Shown in pieces: positions 8,938 to 17,132 of a stretch of 64,000 nucleotides of DNA; positions within the stretch are counted from its first letter, which is position 1; every line of letters begins with the position of its first letter. Source of the stretch: a bacterium. Its GTDB lineage: Bacteria; Bacillota_I; Bacilli_A; Izemoplasmatales; UBA1188. A program made the translations under genes and the position numbers. The notes beneath the pieces were generated by a model. The model was not told where the DNA came from. It was given only the letters and a program-made list of their open reading frames with translations, and searched no databases. Location: NCBI GenBank assembly GCA_017541975.1, contig JAFXYB010000029.1, positions 52,567 to 116,566 on the forward strand, read 5' to 3'.

Positions 8938-9520
8938 ACTTACTATGTCTTCTATTTGATCGAATATTAATAATATATATAATTGTTGGGGAAAGTACTG
9001 CGTTTAATGAAAATTCTACAATGAAATTAACGCCAATTACTAAGAATAGTAATACCACATAAATATTCGCATAATCCACTGATACTAGTGATTCTAGGAA
9101 ACTTCTAAATATTGTGAGTGCGGCAACTGAGAATAACCCAGTATTGATAATTGGCACAAGAAGAGTCGCAAGAACTATACCAAGTTTATTATTACTGTTT
9201 TTAAATACCCTGTAAATATATCCTGCCACAAATCCAGCAAGGCCAGTCTTTAGTAGACATACAATAACGGTACCTACGACTGTGATTGGAAAGAAGATTG
9301 CTTGAGTTGATGGAGAAAATATTATCACAAGTCCATCCACAAGCCCAAGGAATAATCCAACGGCTGGTCCATATAGAATTGCGCCTATGACAATTGGTAT
9401 CATCGATAGATTGATAGATACTGTACCAATTGTAATATAGTTTGATAGAATCTGTAGTACAACTAATATTGCAGTAAGAAGAGCTGCACCAACGATAGTA
9501 GTAGTTTTATTTTTGTCCAT
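8936..9520 (-). CDS. ECF transporter S-component (substrate unknown)
   Basis: 194 residues, almost entirely membrane-embedded with about six hydrophobic segments. The first third (LTAILVVLQILSNY, then SMIPIVIGAILYGPAVGLFL) is typical of substrate-binding S-components of energy-coupling-factor vitamin transporters. It would work with a shared EcfAAT module encoded elsewhere. The substrate cannot be assigned and no riboswitch lies upstream. AGGGGGT precedes the ATG at 9520, and a minus-strand TATAAT lies at 9548-9553. Its neighbour upstream is a metal ATPase on the same strand, but it has its own promoter. Confidence 0.82.
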   Translation of the reverse strand: MDKNKTTTIVGAALLTAILVVLQILSNYITIGTVSINLSMIPIVIGAILYGPAVGLFLGLVDGLVIIFSPSTQAIFFPITVVGTVIVCLLKTGLAGFVAGYIYRVFKNSNNKLGIVLATLLVPIINTGLFSVAALTIFRSFLESLVSVDYANIYVVLLFLVIGVNFIVEFSLNAVLSPTIIYIINIRSNRRHSK

Positions 9521-9547
9521 AAAGCTACCCCCTTTACAACATAAGTT

Positions 9548-9553
9548 ATTATA
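9548..9553 (-). promoter_or_regulatory. -10 box of the ECF S-component gene
   Basis: TATAAT on the minus strand, 28 bases before the ATG, in the 57-base gap after the ATPase gene. Confidence 0.45.
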
Positions 9554-9577
9554 TCATAATAAGGGAAATAAAATCAT

Positions 9578-11509
9578 TTAAATTTCATTAAACTTTTTAT
9601 AATAGTTTTTATCGTATAAGAAGGTTGCGTTTAGAATGATAAGAAGAGAACCAACATTATGTACGATTGCACCAGTAATTGGTGTTAATATACCAAATCC
9701 AGAGAGGATTACCGCAATTATATTGATTAGAAGTGCCATAATAATACTTATCTTTATAGTTTTAACAGTAGCTCTAGATAAAAGTGATAGATATGGCATT
9801 TTTTCTATATCATCATTTAATAGAACGATAGAAGCTGCCTCAGTTGTGATATCACTACCAATTCCTTCAAGCGAGATACCAACACTTGATGTCTTAAGTG
9901 CTGGTGCATCATTGATGCCATCACCAATCATAGTAACTTCATAACCCTTTTCTTTAAATTCATTGATGATTTCTACCTTTCCTTCAGGTAGGAGGTTTGC
10001 CCTAATTTCATCGATATCAAGTTCTTTTGCGATAGCTTTTGCGGTAGTCTCATTATCACCAGTCAGAAGTACAACCTTTCCACCTAAAGCTTTAAGCTTT
10101 CTAATTGTCTCTTTCGCGGTAGCTCTTACAACATCGCTTAGTGTTACAAAACCTAATATTTCAGTTTCATTCGCAATTAATACAAGTGCCTTACCATCAT
10201 TACGATATTTTTCAAATATAAAATCGCACTCATCATTTAGTTTAACGTTATTTTCAAGTAAATATTTTTCATTACCACAATAATACTTATGATTATTAAG
10301 TATACCACTAACACCCTTACCGGATGTGATACTGAAATCATCTATTTTATCAATGTTGATATTTGATTCTAATGCATATTTTAAAATCGCTTTTCCTAGT
10401 GGATGTTCACTCCTAGATTCAATTGATGCGCATATTTTTAATAATTCATCTTCATTAACACTTGATAGTGATACAAGGTCGCTTACTGATAATGTTCCAT
10501 ATGTAAGTGTACCTGTCTTATCAAAACAGAAGATCTTTGATTTGCCCATTGCTTCAAGGGCTTCACCAGATTTGATTAAAACGCCATGTTTAGTAGCTTG
10601 ACCAATCCCGGCCATAATTGATGTTGGAGTCGCAAGAGAAAGTGCACAAGGGCAGAATACGACAAGCACAGTTACACCTCTAATTAATGCTTCATTATTT
10701 TCGTTACCTATCATTATATAAGTAATAATGCCAATGAGTATTGCGATTAAACATGAAACAGGGACTAATATTGATGCCCATTTATCAGCGATTCTGCCGA
10801 TTGGTGCTTGATTCTCTTCAGTTTCCTTTAATAATTTAATCATTTTAGAAAGTGATGAATCTTCAAATTCTTTACTAACTTCGATATCGATAGAACCATA
10901 TAGATTATTAGTTCCTGCATAAACTGAATCTCCAGGTGCAACGTCTACAGGCATCGATTCACCAGTTAAAACCGCTTGATTTACTGAACTTGAACCAACG
11001 ATAACTTCACCATCAACTGGAATTGTTTCACCAGGAAGTATCCTTACAATGTCTCTAATTTTTACATCGTTTATGTCCTTTTCAACGATTCTTTCAACAT
11101 CATTTTCTATTTCAAGCACATTCGCTTTAGTTGGGGTTATATCGATTAGATTCTTTAGTCCTTTTTTCGCTCTTTCAACAGTTAAATCTTCTAAGAATTC
11201 ACCAAGAGCCATAATGAAGGCAACTTCACCTGCAGCGAACACTTCACCGATTATGATAGATGCGATAATCGCGATAGATATTAAGAGTTCGCTAGATATC
11301 TTATGATCCTCAACTATTGATTCAACAGCTTCATACATAATTGGAAGCCCTGATATAACGATTGTCACCCAGGCAAAATCAATGTATGGACTTAATTCAA
11401 AATCAGTAACATATTTAACAATCAAAAGTCCTAAACTTAAGAGTAAAAATACTCCAGATACGATTAAGAATGGTAGGCTTTCAAGCCTTTCTTTTATTTT
11501 CTCTAACAT
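9578..11509 (-). CDS. Heavy-metal P1B-type ATPase
   Basis: 643 residues. It exports (or moves) a soft or transition metal ion across the membrane using ATP. In order: membrane helices from residue 12 with no N-terminal metal-binding domain, actuator TGES at 182-185, metal-binding CPC at 286-288, phosphorylation site D330 in DKTGT, SEHP at 367-370, hinge GDGINDAP, and a last membrane region HNVGSLLIILN. CPC with the HP motif places it in P1B. The final helix has N where Zn/Cd pumps usually have D, so the ion is uncertain. AAGGAG precedes the ATG. It is divergent from a broken TetR gene, and palindromes lie over its promoter. Confidence 0.92.
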   Translation of the reverse strand: MLEKIKERLESLPFLIVSGVFLLLSLGLLIVKYVTDFELSPYIDFAWVTIVISGLPIMYEAVESIVEDHKISSELLISIAIIASIIIGEVFAAGEVAFIMALGEFLEDLTVERAKKGLKNLIDITPTKANVLEIENDVERIVEKDINDVKIRDIVRILPGETIPVDGEVIVGSSSVNQAVLTGESMPVDVAPGDSVYAGTNNLYGSIDIEVSKEFEDSSLSKMIKLLKETEENQAPIGRIADKWASILVPVSCLIAILIGIITYIMIGNENNEALIRGVTVLVVFCPCALSLATPTSIMAGIGQATKHGVLIKSGEALEAMGKSKIFCFDKTGTLTYGTLSVSDLVSLSSVNEDELLKICASIESRSEHPLGKAILKYALESNINIDKIDDFSITSGKGVSGILNNHKYYCGNEKYLLENNVKLNDECDFIFEKYRNDGKALVLIANETEILGFVTLSDVVRATAKETIRKLKALGGKVVLLTGDNETTAKAIAKELDIDEIRANLLPEGKVEIINEFKEKGYEVTMIGDGINDAPALKTSSVGISLEGIGSDITTEAASIVLLNDDIEKMPYLSLLSRATVKTIKISIIMALLINIIAVILSGFGILTPITGAIVHNVGSLLIILNATFLYDKNYYKKFNEI

Positions 11510-11540
11510 AACTATCTCCTTTACAACACATTTCTTTTAA

Positions 11541-11573
11541 AGTATAATTTAATTATACTGAACAATTTGTTCA
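11541..11573. promoter_or_regulatory. Metal-ATPase promoter with two palindromic operator candidates
   Basis: The minus-strand -10 TATAAT is at 11552-11557, inside a palindrome AGTATAATT-T-AATTATACT (11541-11559). Next to it lies a perfect 15-base palindrome TGAACAATTTGTTCA (11559-11573). The second covers the spacer upstream of the -10, a position expected for repression by the divergent TetR protein (inference). Confidence 0.6.
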
Positions 11574-11627
11574 ATAAATTATAGTATGTATATAAATTGT
11601 ATTCCACAGTTAATTTTCAATATTTAT

Positions 11628-11642
11628 TCAATTTTGAACAAT
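11628..11642. promoter_or_regulatory. Second operator-like site before the TetR gene
   Basis: TTCAATTTTGAACAA: arms TTCAA and TTGAA, and it shares the core GAACAATTT with the palindrome at 11559-11573. It lies about 45 bases upstream of the TetR start, suggesting autoregulation. Confidence 0.4.
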
Positions 11643-11687
11643 TTTTAAAAACTGTACGAAAAAAAGAGCGAAAAAAGGAGCGTAAAA

Positions 11688-12233
11688 ATGGATAGAAGAA
11701 TATTAAAGACAAGAAAGGCAATCTATGAAGCTTTTGATAACCTTCTCGCAAAATATGATTACTCAAAGATTTCCATTCAAGATATCATTGATGAAGCAAA
11801 CGTTGGAAGAAGCACTTTTTATGGTCATTTTGAAACGAAAGATGATTTATTAAGCAGTCGCTGTAAAGATTTATTCGAGCACATCTTCAACCCAGATTTA
11901 AATGAAGAAGCGCATTGTTTTATCGATTCATCATCAGTCAAAAATAAAATCGTTCATATTTTGACCCACCTTTTAGAACACAAAGATTTAATAAAGGGTA
12001 TTTTATCTTCGGAATGATCAGTAGTGTTTATTAAATTCTTTAGAACTCATTTTAATTTGATAGATTTTAAAATCAGTGAAAACTTCAAAAACATTCCAGA
12101 ATCATTTATTAAAAATCAGATATCTGCCTCATTCATTGAGATGCTTAGATATTGGATAGATGATAGATTCAAAGAATCACCAGAAGTCTTAACCGATTAC
12201 TATTTAAGCATGCTTCCAGCTGAAATCATATAA
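11688..12233 (+). pseudogene. TetR-family regulator interrupted by an in-frame TGA
   Basis: Codons 1-109 (11688-12014) encode a TetR N-terminal DNA-binding domain: DIIDEANVGRSTFYGHF is the helix-turn-helix, then KDDLL. At 12015-12017 the same frame has TGA; it continues open to a TAA at 12233 for about 72 more codons (VFIKFFRTHFNLIDFK onward), giving a normal TetR length of about 182 residues in all. Relatives usually read SEGS at this point, so a GGA-to-TGA nonsense mutation is the simplest cause. The N-terminal fragment may still be made; the ligand/dimer domain would be lost unless the stop is read through. GTG at 12024 could start the tail but has no ribosome binding site. Its likely target is the adjacent metal ATPase. 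Confidence 0.75.
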
Positions 12234-12242
12234 TTCGTGTTG

Positions 12243-12265
12243 CAAAACATACATTTTATGTTTTG
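12243..12265. repeat. Inverted repeat upstream of the sugar operon
   Basis: CAAAACAT and ATGTTTTG arms with a 7-base loop, just after the TetR remnant. There is no T run, so it is either a weak terminator or an operator for the sugar operon. Confidence 0.4.
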
Positions 12266-12338
12266 AAACCTTTAATTATTGATTTAATATGATAATATTT
12301 AAGTGTTGATAATATTTTAAAAATATAGAGGAGAAAAA

Positions 12339-13814
12339 ATGAAAAACATTCCAAAAATTAAGGTCGGTATAGTTGCGGTAAGTCGTGACTGTTTTCCTGA
12401 GAGCTTATCAGTAAGAAGGAGAGAAGCTGTCATTAATGCTTATTCTAAAGCATTTGGCAAAGAGGACATCTATGAATGCCCTATTTGCATTGTTGAAAGT
12501 GAAGTTCAAGCAAAAGAAGCACTAGAAGATGTGAAGAAGAATGGCTGTAATGCCCTTTGTATCTATTTAGGTAACTTCGGTCCAGAAATCTCTGAAACAA
12601 TGCTTGCTCAAGATTTTGATGGTCCAGTAATGTTCTGTGCTGCGGCAGAAGAGGCAAGTGACAAGTTAGTAGGTGATAGAGGTGATGCTTTCTGTGGTAT
12701 GTTAAATGCTAGTTACAATTTAAAACTTAGAAATGTTAAGGCATATATTCCAGAATATCCAGTAGGAGATGCTAAATACTGTGCTAATCTCATTCATGAA
12801 TTCTTACCAATTGCTAGAGTTTTAGTTGGACTAAAGAATTTAAAAATCATTTCATTTGGTCCAAGACCTTTAAACTTTATGGCTTGTAATGCACCAATTA
12901 AACAGCTATTTAACCTCGGTGTTGAGATTGAAGAAAACTCTGAATTAGATCTCTTTGAATCATTCAATAAACACGCAAATGACCCAAGAATAGAAAAAGT
13001 TGCTAAGGATATGGCAAAAGAACTTGGCGCTGGCAATAAAAAACCTGAAATCTTAAATAAACTAGCTCAATATGAACTCACTCTACTCGACTGGGTAGAA
13101 GCACATAAAGGATGTAAGGAATATGTAGCCATTGCTGGAAAATGCTGGCCTGCCTTCCAAACACAATTTGGTTGCGTACCTTGCTACGTAAATAGTAGAC
13201 TTACAGGAATGGGTATTCCAGTATCTTGCGAAGTAGATATCTATGGCACATTGTCTGAATTTATCGGTGAATGCGTAAGTGAAGATATCGTCACACTTCT
13301 CGATATAAACAATACTGTTCCAGAGGATATGTATAAAAAGGAAATTGAAGGCAAATTCAATTATAATTTCCATGACACATTCATGGGATTCCACTGTGGC
13401 AATACCTGCAGTAAGAAACTATGTAATCCTACTATGAAGAATCAAATGATTATGGCAAGAAGCCTACCAGAAGAAGTTACAAATGGTACTCTTGAAGGTG
13501 ACATCGTTCCTGGTGATATCACATTCTTCCGCTTACAGTCTACAGCTGATAATCATCTTTATGCTTATGTTGCAGAAGGAGAAGTACTTCCTGTTAAAAC
13601 GCAAAGTTTCGGTAGTATCGGTGTATTTGCAATCCACGAGATGGGGAGATTCTATCGTCATGCCCTAATTGAAAACGGATTCCCTCATCATGGAGCTGTT
13701 CAATTTGGCCACTATGGCAAGGCATTATTTGAAGTATTTAAATATTTAGGTGTTGAAAAACTATTATATAATCAACCTAAAGAAGAAAGATATCCATCGG
13801 AGAATCCGTTTTAA
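12339..13814 (+). CDS. L-fucose/L-arabinose isomerase family protein
   Basis: 491 residues, close to the roughly 470-590 of the family. It is expected to interconvert an aldose and its ketose with a divalent metal. The N-terminal segment IKVGIVAVSRDCFPESLSVRRR and later stretches such as SCEVDIYGTLSEFIGE and the His-rich FHDTFMGFHCGNTCSKKLC resemble fucose-isomerase-like enzymes annotated with this operon type. The partner kinase is xylulokinase-like, so a pentose or 6-deoxyhexose entering as a xylulose- or ribulose-type ketose is plausible, but the sugar cannot be named from sequence. A strong GGAG precedes the ATG. The DUF4867-type gene follows after two bases. Confidence 0.82.
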   Translation: MKNIPKIKVGIVAVSRDCFPESLSVRRREAVINAYSKAFGKEDIYECPICIVESEVQAKEALEDVKKNGCNALCIYLGNFGPEISETMLAQDFDGPVMFCAAAEEASDKLVGDRGDAFCGMLNASYNLKLRNVKAYIPEYPVGDAKYCANLIHEFLPIARVLVGLKNLKIISFGPRPLNFMACNAPIKQLFNLGVEIEENSELDLFESFNKHANDPRIEKVAKDMAKELGAGNKKPEILNKLAQYELTLLDWVEAHKGCKEYVAIAGKCWPAFQTQFGCVPCYVNSRLTGMGIPVSCEVDIYGTLSEFIGECVSEDIVTLLDINNTVPEDMYKKEIEGKFNYNFHDTFMGFHCGNTCSKKLCNPTMKNQMIMARSLPEEVTNGTLEGDIVPGDITFFRLQSTADNHLYAYVAEGEVLPVKTQSFGSIGVFAIHEMGRFYRHALIENGFPHHGAVQFGHYGKALFEVFKYLGVEKLLYNQPKEERYPSENPF

Positions 13815-13816
13815 TT

Positions 13817-14425
13817 ATGAAAACTTACAGTGTATTTGATAAAGAGTTCAAAGAATATGGTGAAGTCGTTAATAATATCGATTTCAAAGAACTATTAAAA
13901 GTATTAAGCACAAAACCATCTCCTTCTGATGGCACTATCTATGTGCCATCTGATGAAGACTTAGAAAGATGCCCTGAAAAAGATGACATCGAAGTTAATA
14001 TCTTTGGAGGACTTCCAATTCAAATTGGTTACTGCAATGGCACAAACGTAATGCTTAACTGCCTTGAATATCATAAGAATTCAGAGGTTAACATCATGGA
14101 ATCAGATACAGTCCTCCTTCTTGGTAGACTCCAAGATGTAGAGAATGGTAAATACGATACATCACTCGTAAAAGCATTTATAGTTCCAAAAGGAGTAGGT
14201 GTTGAACTCTATTCAACAAGCCTTCATTTTGCCCCATGTAAGGCAGATGGTAACTTTAGAGTTATTGTAGTACTTCCAAAGGGCACAAATCTTGAAAAAC
14301 CAGAGAATGCTAAAGATCCACTCTTCTTTGCGAAAAACAAATGGCTTCTTGCTCATAAAGATTCAAATCAAGCAAAAAATGGAGCACATATAGGTTTAAT
14401 TGGTGAAAACTTAAAGGTGGAATAA
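13817..14425 (+). CDS. DUF4867-type protein, sugar-operon partner
   Basis: 202 residues, soluble, no signal peptide. It looks like the DUF4867 family that sits between fucose-isomerase-like and xylulokinase-like genes in Bacillota. It has cupin-like features (FGGLPIQIGYCNGTN, then HKNSEVNIMESDTVLLLG, then KGVGVELYSTSLHFAPC), which suggests a sugar mutarotase or isomerase role; the true activity is unknown to me. It starts two bases after the isomerase stop and ends two bases before the kinase start, so the three genes form one transcript. Confidence 0.75.
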   Translation: MKTYSVFDKEFKEYGEVVNNIDFKELLKVLSTKPSPSDGTIYVPSDEDLERCPEKDDIEVNIFGGLPIQIGYCNGTNVMLNCLEYHKNSEVNIMESDTVLLLGRLQDVENGKYDTSLVKAFIVPKGVGVELYSTSLHFAPCKADGNFRVIVVLPKGTNLEKPENAKDPLFFAKNKWLLAHKDSNQAKNGAHIGLIGENLKVE

Positions 14426-14426
14426 T

Positions 14427-15884
14427 ATGCTATATATAGGAATTGATCTTGGTACCAGTTCGACAAAAGCACTTTTAGTTGATGAAAAAGGAACAATCAA
14501 AAGAAGCGCTTCTAGGTCATATCCAATTATCTATCCAAAGAATAATTGGACTGAACAAGACCCATCAGAATGGGTTAAAGCCCTAAAAGAAATCTTAAAA
14601 GAATTATCAAAGGGATACGAAGATGAAATAAATGGTATCTCTTTTGGCGGCCAGATGCATGGTCTTGTCATATTGGATAAAAATGATAAAGTCATAAGGC
14701 CATGTATACTTTGGAATGATGGAAGATGCGAGGAAGAAACAAAGTATCTTAATGAAGTAATAGGAAGAGATGTTCTTTCAAAGGAAACTGGAAATATTGC
14801 CTTCGCAGGATTCACCCTTCCAAAAATTCTCTGGCTTAAAGAGCATGAAAAAGAAAACTTTGATAAGATTTCCAAAATTATGCTGCCAAAAGATTATCTT
14901 GCCTACGTTCTATCAGGAGTTCATGCAACTGATTACTCAGATGCATCAGGTATGTTACTACTTGATGTCGAACACAAGTGTTACAGCAAAAAAATGATTG
15001 AAATTGCAGGAATCGATTCTAAAATGCTTCCAACACTTCATGAAAGTTATGATTGCATCGGAAAACTAAAAGAAGAATTCAAGAATGAATTAGGTCTTAA
15101 AAAGGATGTAAACATCATCATTGGTGCTGGAGATAACGCCGCTGCAGCTGTTGGCACTGGAACCGTTGGTGAAAACGCTTGTAATATTTCTCTTGGCACA
15201 AGCGGTACAATCTTTATCACCTCTAATAGATTCAGTGTTGATAATAAAAATTCACTCCATTCTTTCTGCCACGCAGATTCTAAATATCACCTTATGGGAT
15301 GCATCCTCTCGGCCGCAAGTTGCAATGGCTGGTGGTTAAAAAATATTCTTCATCGTGACGATTTTGATTATCATAATGAGGAGATGTCTAAAGAAAAAAT
15401 CGATACAGGTGTCTATTTCCTACCATATTTATCAGGAGAGAGAAGCCCACATAACGATGTTAATGCTCGTGGAGCTTTTCTCGGGCTATCACATCAAACT
15501 ACAGAACCTATGATGGGACGTGCAGTACTTGAAGGTGTAGCCTTTGCTTTAAGAGATTGCCTTGAAGTCGCAAAATCAAACGGTGTGAATGTCACATCCA
15601 CAAAACTTTGTGGAGGTGGATCGAGGACAACACTTTGGATTTCCATTATCGCAAACGTTTTAAATATTCCTGTCGAAATGCCTGAAATAGAAGAAGGACC
15701 ATCCTATGGCGCAAGTATTCTTGCGATGGTTGGTTCAAAAGAATATAGCGATGTAATTTCTGCAACAGAGAAAATAGTTAAGGTAAAAAATACTATTTAT
15801 CCAGATAAAGAATTAGTAGAATTATACGACAAGAAGTATCAAACATTCAAAAAATTGTACCCAGCATTGAAGGGAATATTTTAA
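14427..15884 (+). CDS. Xylulokinase-like FGGY carbohydrate kinase
   Basis: 485 residues, the normal FGGY length. The N-terminal phosphate motif GIDLGTSSTKALLVD is at residues 4-18; the substrate segment GQMHGLV and the adenosine-binding LCGGGSRTTLW near residue 395 follow the xylulokinase (XylB) pattern. It would phosphorylate the ketose made by the upstream isomerase. AAAGGTGG lies 8-10 bases upstream of the ATG. A hairpin covers its stop codon. XylB is the best family match, but the sugar follows the isomerase and is unproven. Confidence 0.88.
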   Translation: MLYIGIDLGTSSTKALLVDEKGTIKRSASRSYPIIYPKNNWTEQDPSEWVKALKEILKELSKGYEDEINGISFGGQMHGLVILDKNDKVIRPCILWNDGRCEEETKYLNEVIGRDVLSKETGNIAFAGFTLPKILWLKEHEKENFDKISKIMLPKDYLAYVLSGVHATDYSDASGMLLLDVEHKCYSKKMIEIAGIDSKMLPTLHESYDCIGKLKEEFKNELGLKKDVNIIIGAGDNAAAAVGTGTVGENACNISLGTSGTIFITSNRFSVDNKNSLHSFCHADSKYHLMGCILSAASCNGWWLKNILHRDDFDYHNEEMSKEKIDTGVYFLPYLSGERSPHNDVNARGAFLGLSHQTTEPMMGRAVLEGVAFALRDCLEVAKSNGVNVTSTKLCGGGSRTTLWISIIANVLNIPVEMPEIEEGPSYGASILAMVGSKEYSDVISATEKIVKVKNTIYPDKELVELYDKKYQTFKKLYPALKGIF

Positions 15885-15893
15885 AAATATTCC
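15873..15893 (+). terminator. Hairpin at the end of the sugar operon
   Basis: Perfect 10-base arms GGAATATTTT and AAAATATTCC over the TAA stop. It is not followed by a T run, so it may act only as a 3' end stabiliser or weak terminator. Confidence 0.45.
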
Positions 15894-15965
15894 ACAAAAA
15901 ACAAAAAAATTAGTGAATTAACTGTGTAATTTCTTTATTTAAATGAAGAAATTATTAAAAAAATA

Positions 15966-15994
15966 TTGAAAAAAATCTCCTATTATTTTATAAT
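15966..15994 (+). promoter_or_regulatory. Promoter of the riboswitch-controlled surface operon
   Basis: -35 TTGAAA at 15966-15971, a 17-base spacer, and -10 TATAAT at 15989-15994. Transcription would start near 16001, directly at the riboswitch. Confidence 0.8.
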
Positions 15995-15998
15995 AGAC

Positions 15999-16072
15999 CA
16001 GAAATAGCAAAACTAGCGAAAGCTAGCGACGCAAAGCTATAGGGTCCAATAAAGACAGCCAGTTGCAGTGTA
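15999..16072 (+). ncRNA. Cyclic di-GMP-I riboswitch (GEMM-I)
   Basis: The conserved GEMM-I core is visible in order: AGCAAA, hairpin ACTAGC-GAAA-GCTAGC with its GAAA tetraloop, GACGCAAAGC, then AGGGTC, a short loop, and GACAGCCAGTTGC, the tetraloop-receptor side. It begins at the predicted transcription start and ends within the 5' arm of an intrinsic terminator, so c-di-GMP binding should decide readthrough into the operon at 16123-28836. The direction (on or off) needs folding to settle: the GCCAGT arm is shared between the aptamer and the terminator, which favours c-di-GMP acting as an on switch (inference). Confidence 0.92.
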
Positions 16073-16091
16073 TTTTGTGACTGGCTTTTTG
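16057..16091 (+). terminator. Riboswitch expression-platform terminator
   Basis: GCCAGT (16058-16063) pairs with ACTGGC (16080-16085), followed by TTTTTG. The left arm is also the receptor strand of the c-di-GMP aptamer. Confidence 0.8.
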
Positions 16092-16122
16092 TTTCAAAAT
16101 CAAAGATATAAAGGAGAAAAAA

Positions 16123-17127
16123 ATGGGTAAGTTTCTATCATCACTACTTGGAAACAATAAAAAAAGAAAACTTGTCTTTTCTTCTTTTGGTATAGCTGTT
16201 GGACTTGCACTTTTATTTTTTGCAATTGTTTTTGGTGGTTTTGCTTGGTATTCATCAAATGGTAATGTCTCAGGAGATGGCATAGAGTTTAGTGCTGCTA
16301 GTGATTCTTTTGAACTATATAGAGATAACAGCATCATATATAGTGATGGTGTTGGTTATCAAGAGGCTATAATCGATTTTTTTGAAAATAAAGAGGAGTA
16401 TACAAGAGACTCTGAAACTTCAATGTCTAATTCTTTTATTCTCTGCCTTATGGAAATTGAAAATGGTGAAAAAATTGAGCCAGGTTCATATGGAAAGGTA
16501 ACTTTTTATATCGTTCCAAAGACAGAAGAGACAAATCAAAGATACAACATCAATATCTCTCTTATCGGTTATGATGACAATCCAGATTATGATGAAGAAG
16601 AAGATGACATCACACTCATGTTCAATCAAGTTCATGATGATACCTTAAATAAGCTTATGCGTGGTCATATTATTTTCTTTGAAAATAGAACTAAAGTTTC
16701 TGAATCACAAGAAAATGGGCCATATCACTATAGCGATAGAATCGAAAACAATTACCTATTTGATACAACCGGAGTTAGAAAAGTTACTAAAGGTGGCAAA
16801 GAGTGCTACGAGATTAACATTTATTGGATTTGGGCAATAAGTATTTCCCAAATCGTATTTGAAACTGGTAATTCAAAACTTCACTATACTCCAATCTTTA
16901 ATACTGCCAATAATTCTGAAAGACTAGATTTAATTGAAGAAATAAGTGTTGTTCCCGATTATTATTTCTTCTTTGAAAACCAAGATATTAGTATCGTCTA
17001 TGATTCAAATGGCGCATTCATAGATACATACTACGCAACCATAAACAATGGTTATAATAACGGAGACCAATATATCGGTGATAATGTCCACTATCTTGCG
17101 ACAAAATTCATCGTTAATACTGCATAA
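16123..17127 (+). CDS. Membrane-anchored surface protein with SipW/TasA-like N-terminus (1 of 3)
   Basis: 334 residues, first gene after the riboswitch. A basic cytosolic start (about 1-18) is followed by one hydrophobic segment (about 19-43) ending FAWYSSNGNVSG and then GIEFSAA. That pattern (aromatic, S, N, x, V, then a small residue and a beta-rich domain) resembles SipW-class signal peptides of TasA/camelysin-like fibre proteins. The rest is beta-rich and acidic (DEEEDD near residue 160), with no sortase motif. AAGGAG lies just upstream. The function is not known to me; a secreted structural or assembly role is inferred from the N-terminus, the c-di-GMP control and the giant partner. Confidence 0.72.
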   Translation: MGKFLSSLLGNNKKRKLVFSSFGIAVGLALLFFAIVFGGFAWYSSNGNVSGDGIEFSAASDSFELYRDNSIIYSDGVGYQEAIIDFFENKEEYTRDSETSMSNSFILCLMEIENGEKIEPGSYGKVTFYIVPKTEETNQRYNINISLIGYDDNPDYDEEEDDITLMFNQVHDDTLNKLMRGHIIFFENRTKVSESQENGPYHYSDRIENNYLFDTTGVRKVTKGGKECYEINIYWIWAISISQIVFETGNSKLHYTPIFNTANNSERLDLIEEISVVPDYYFFFENQDISIVYDSNGAFIDTYYATINNGYNNGDQYIGDNVHYLATKFIVNTA

Positions 17128-17132
17128 TTATT

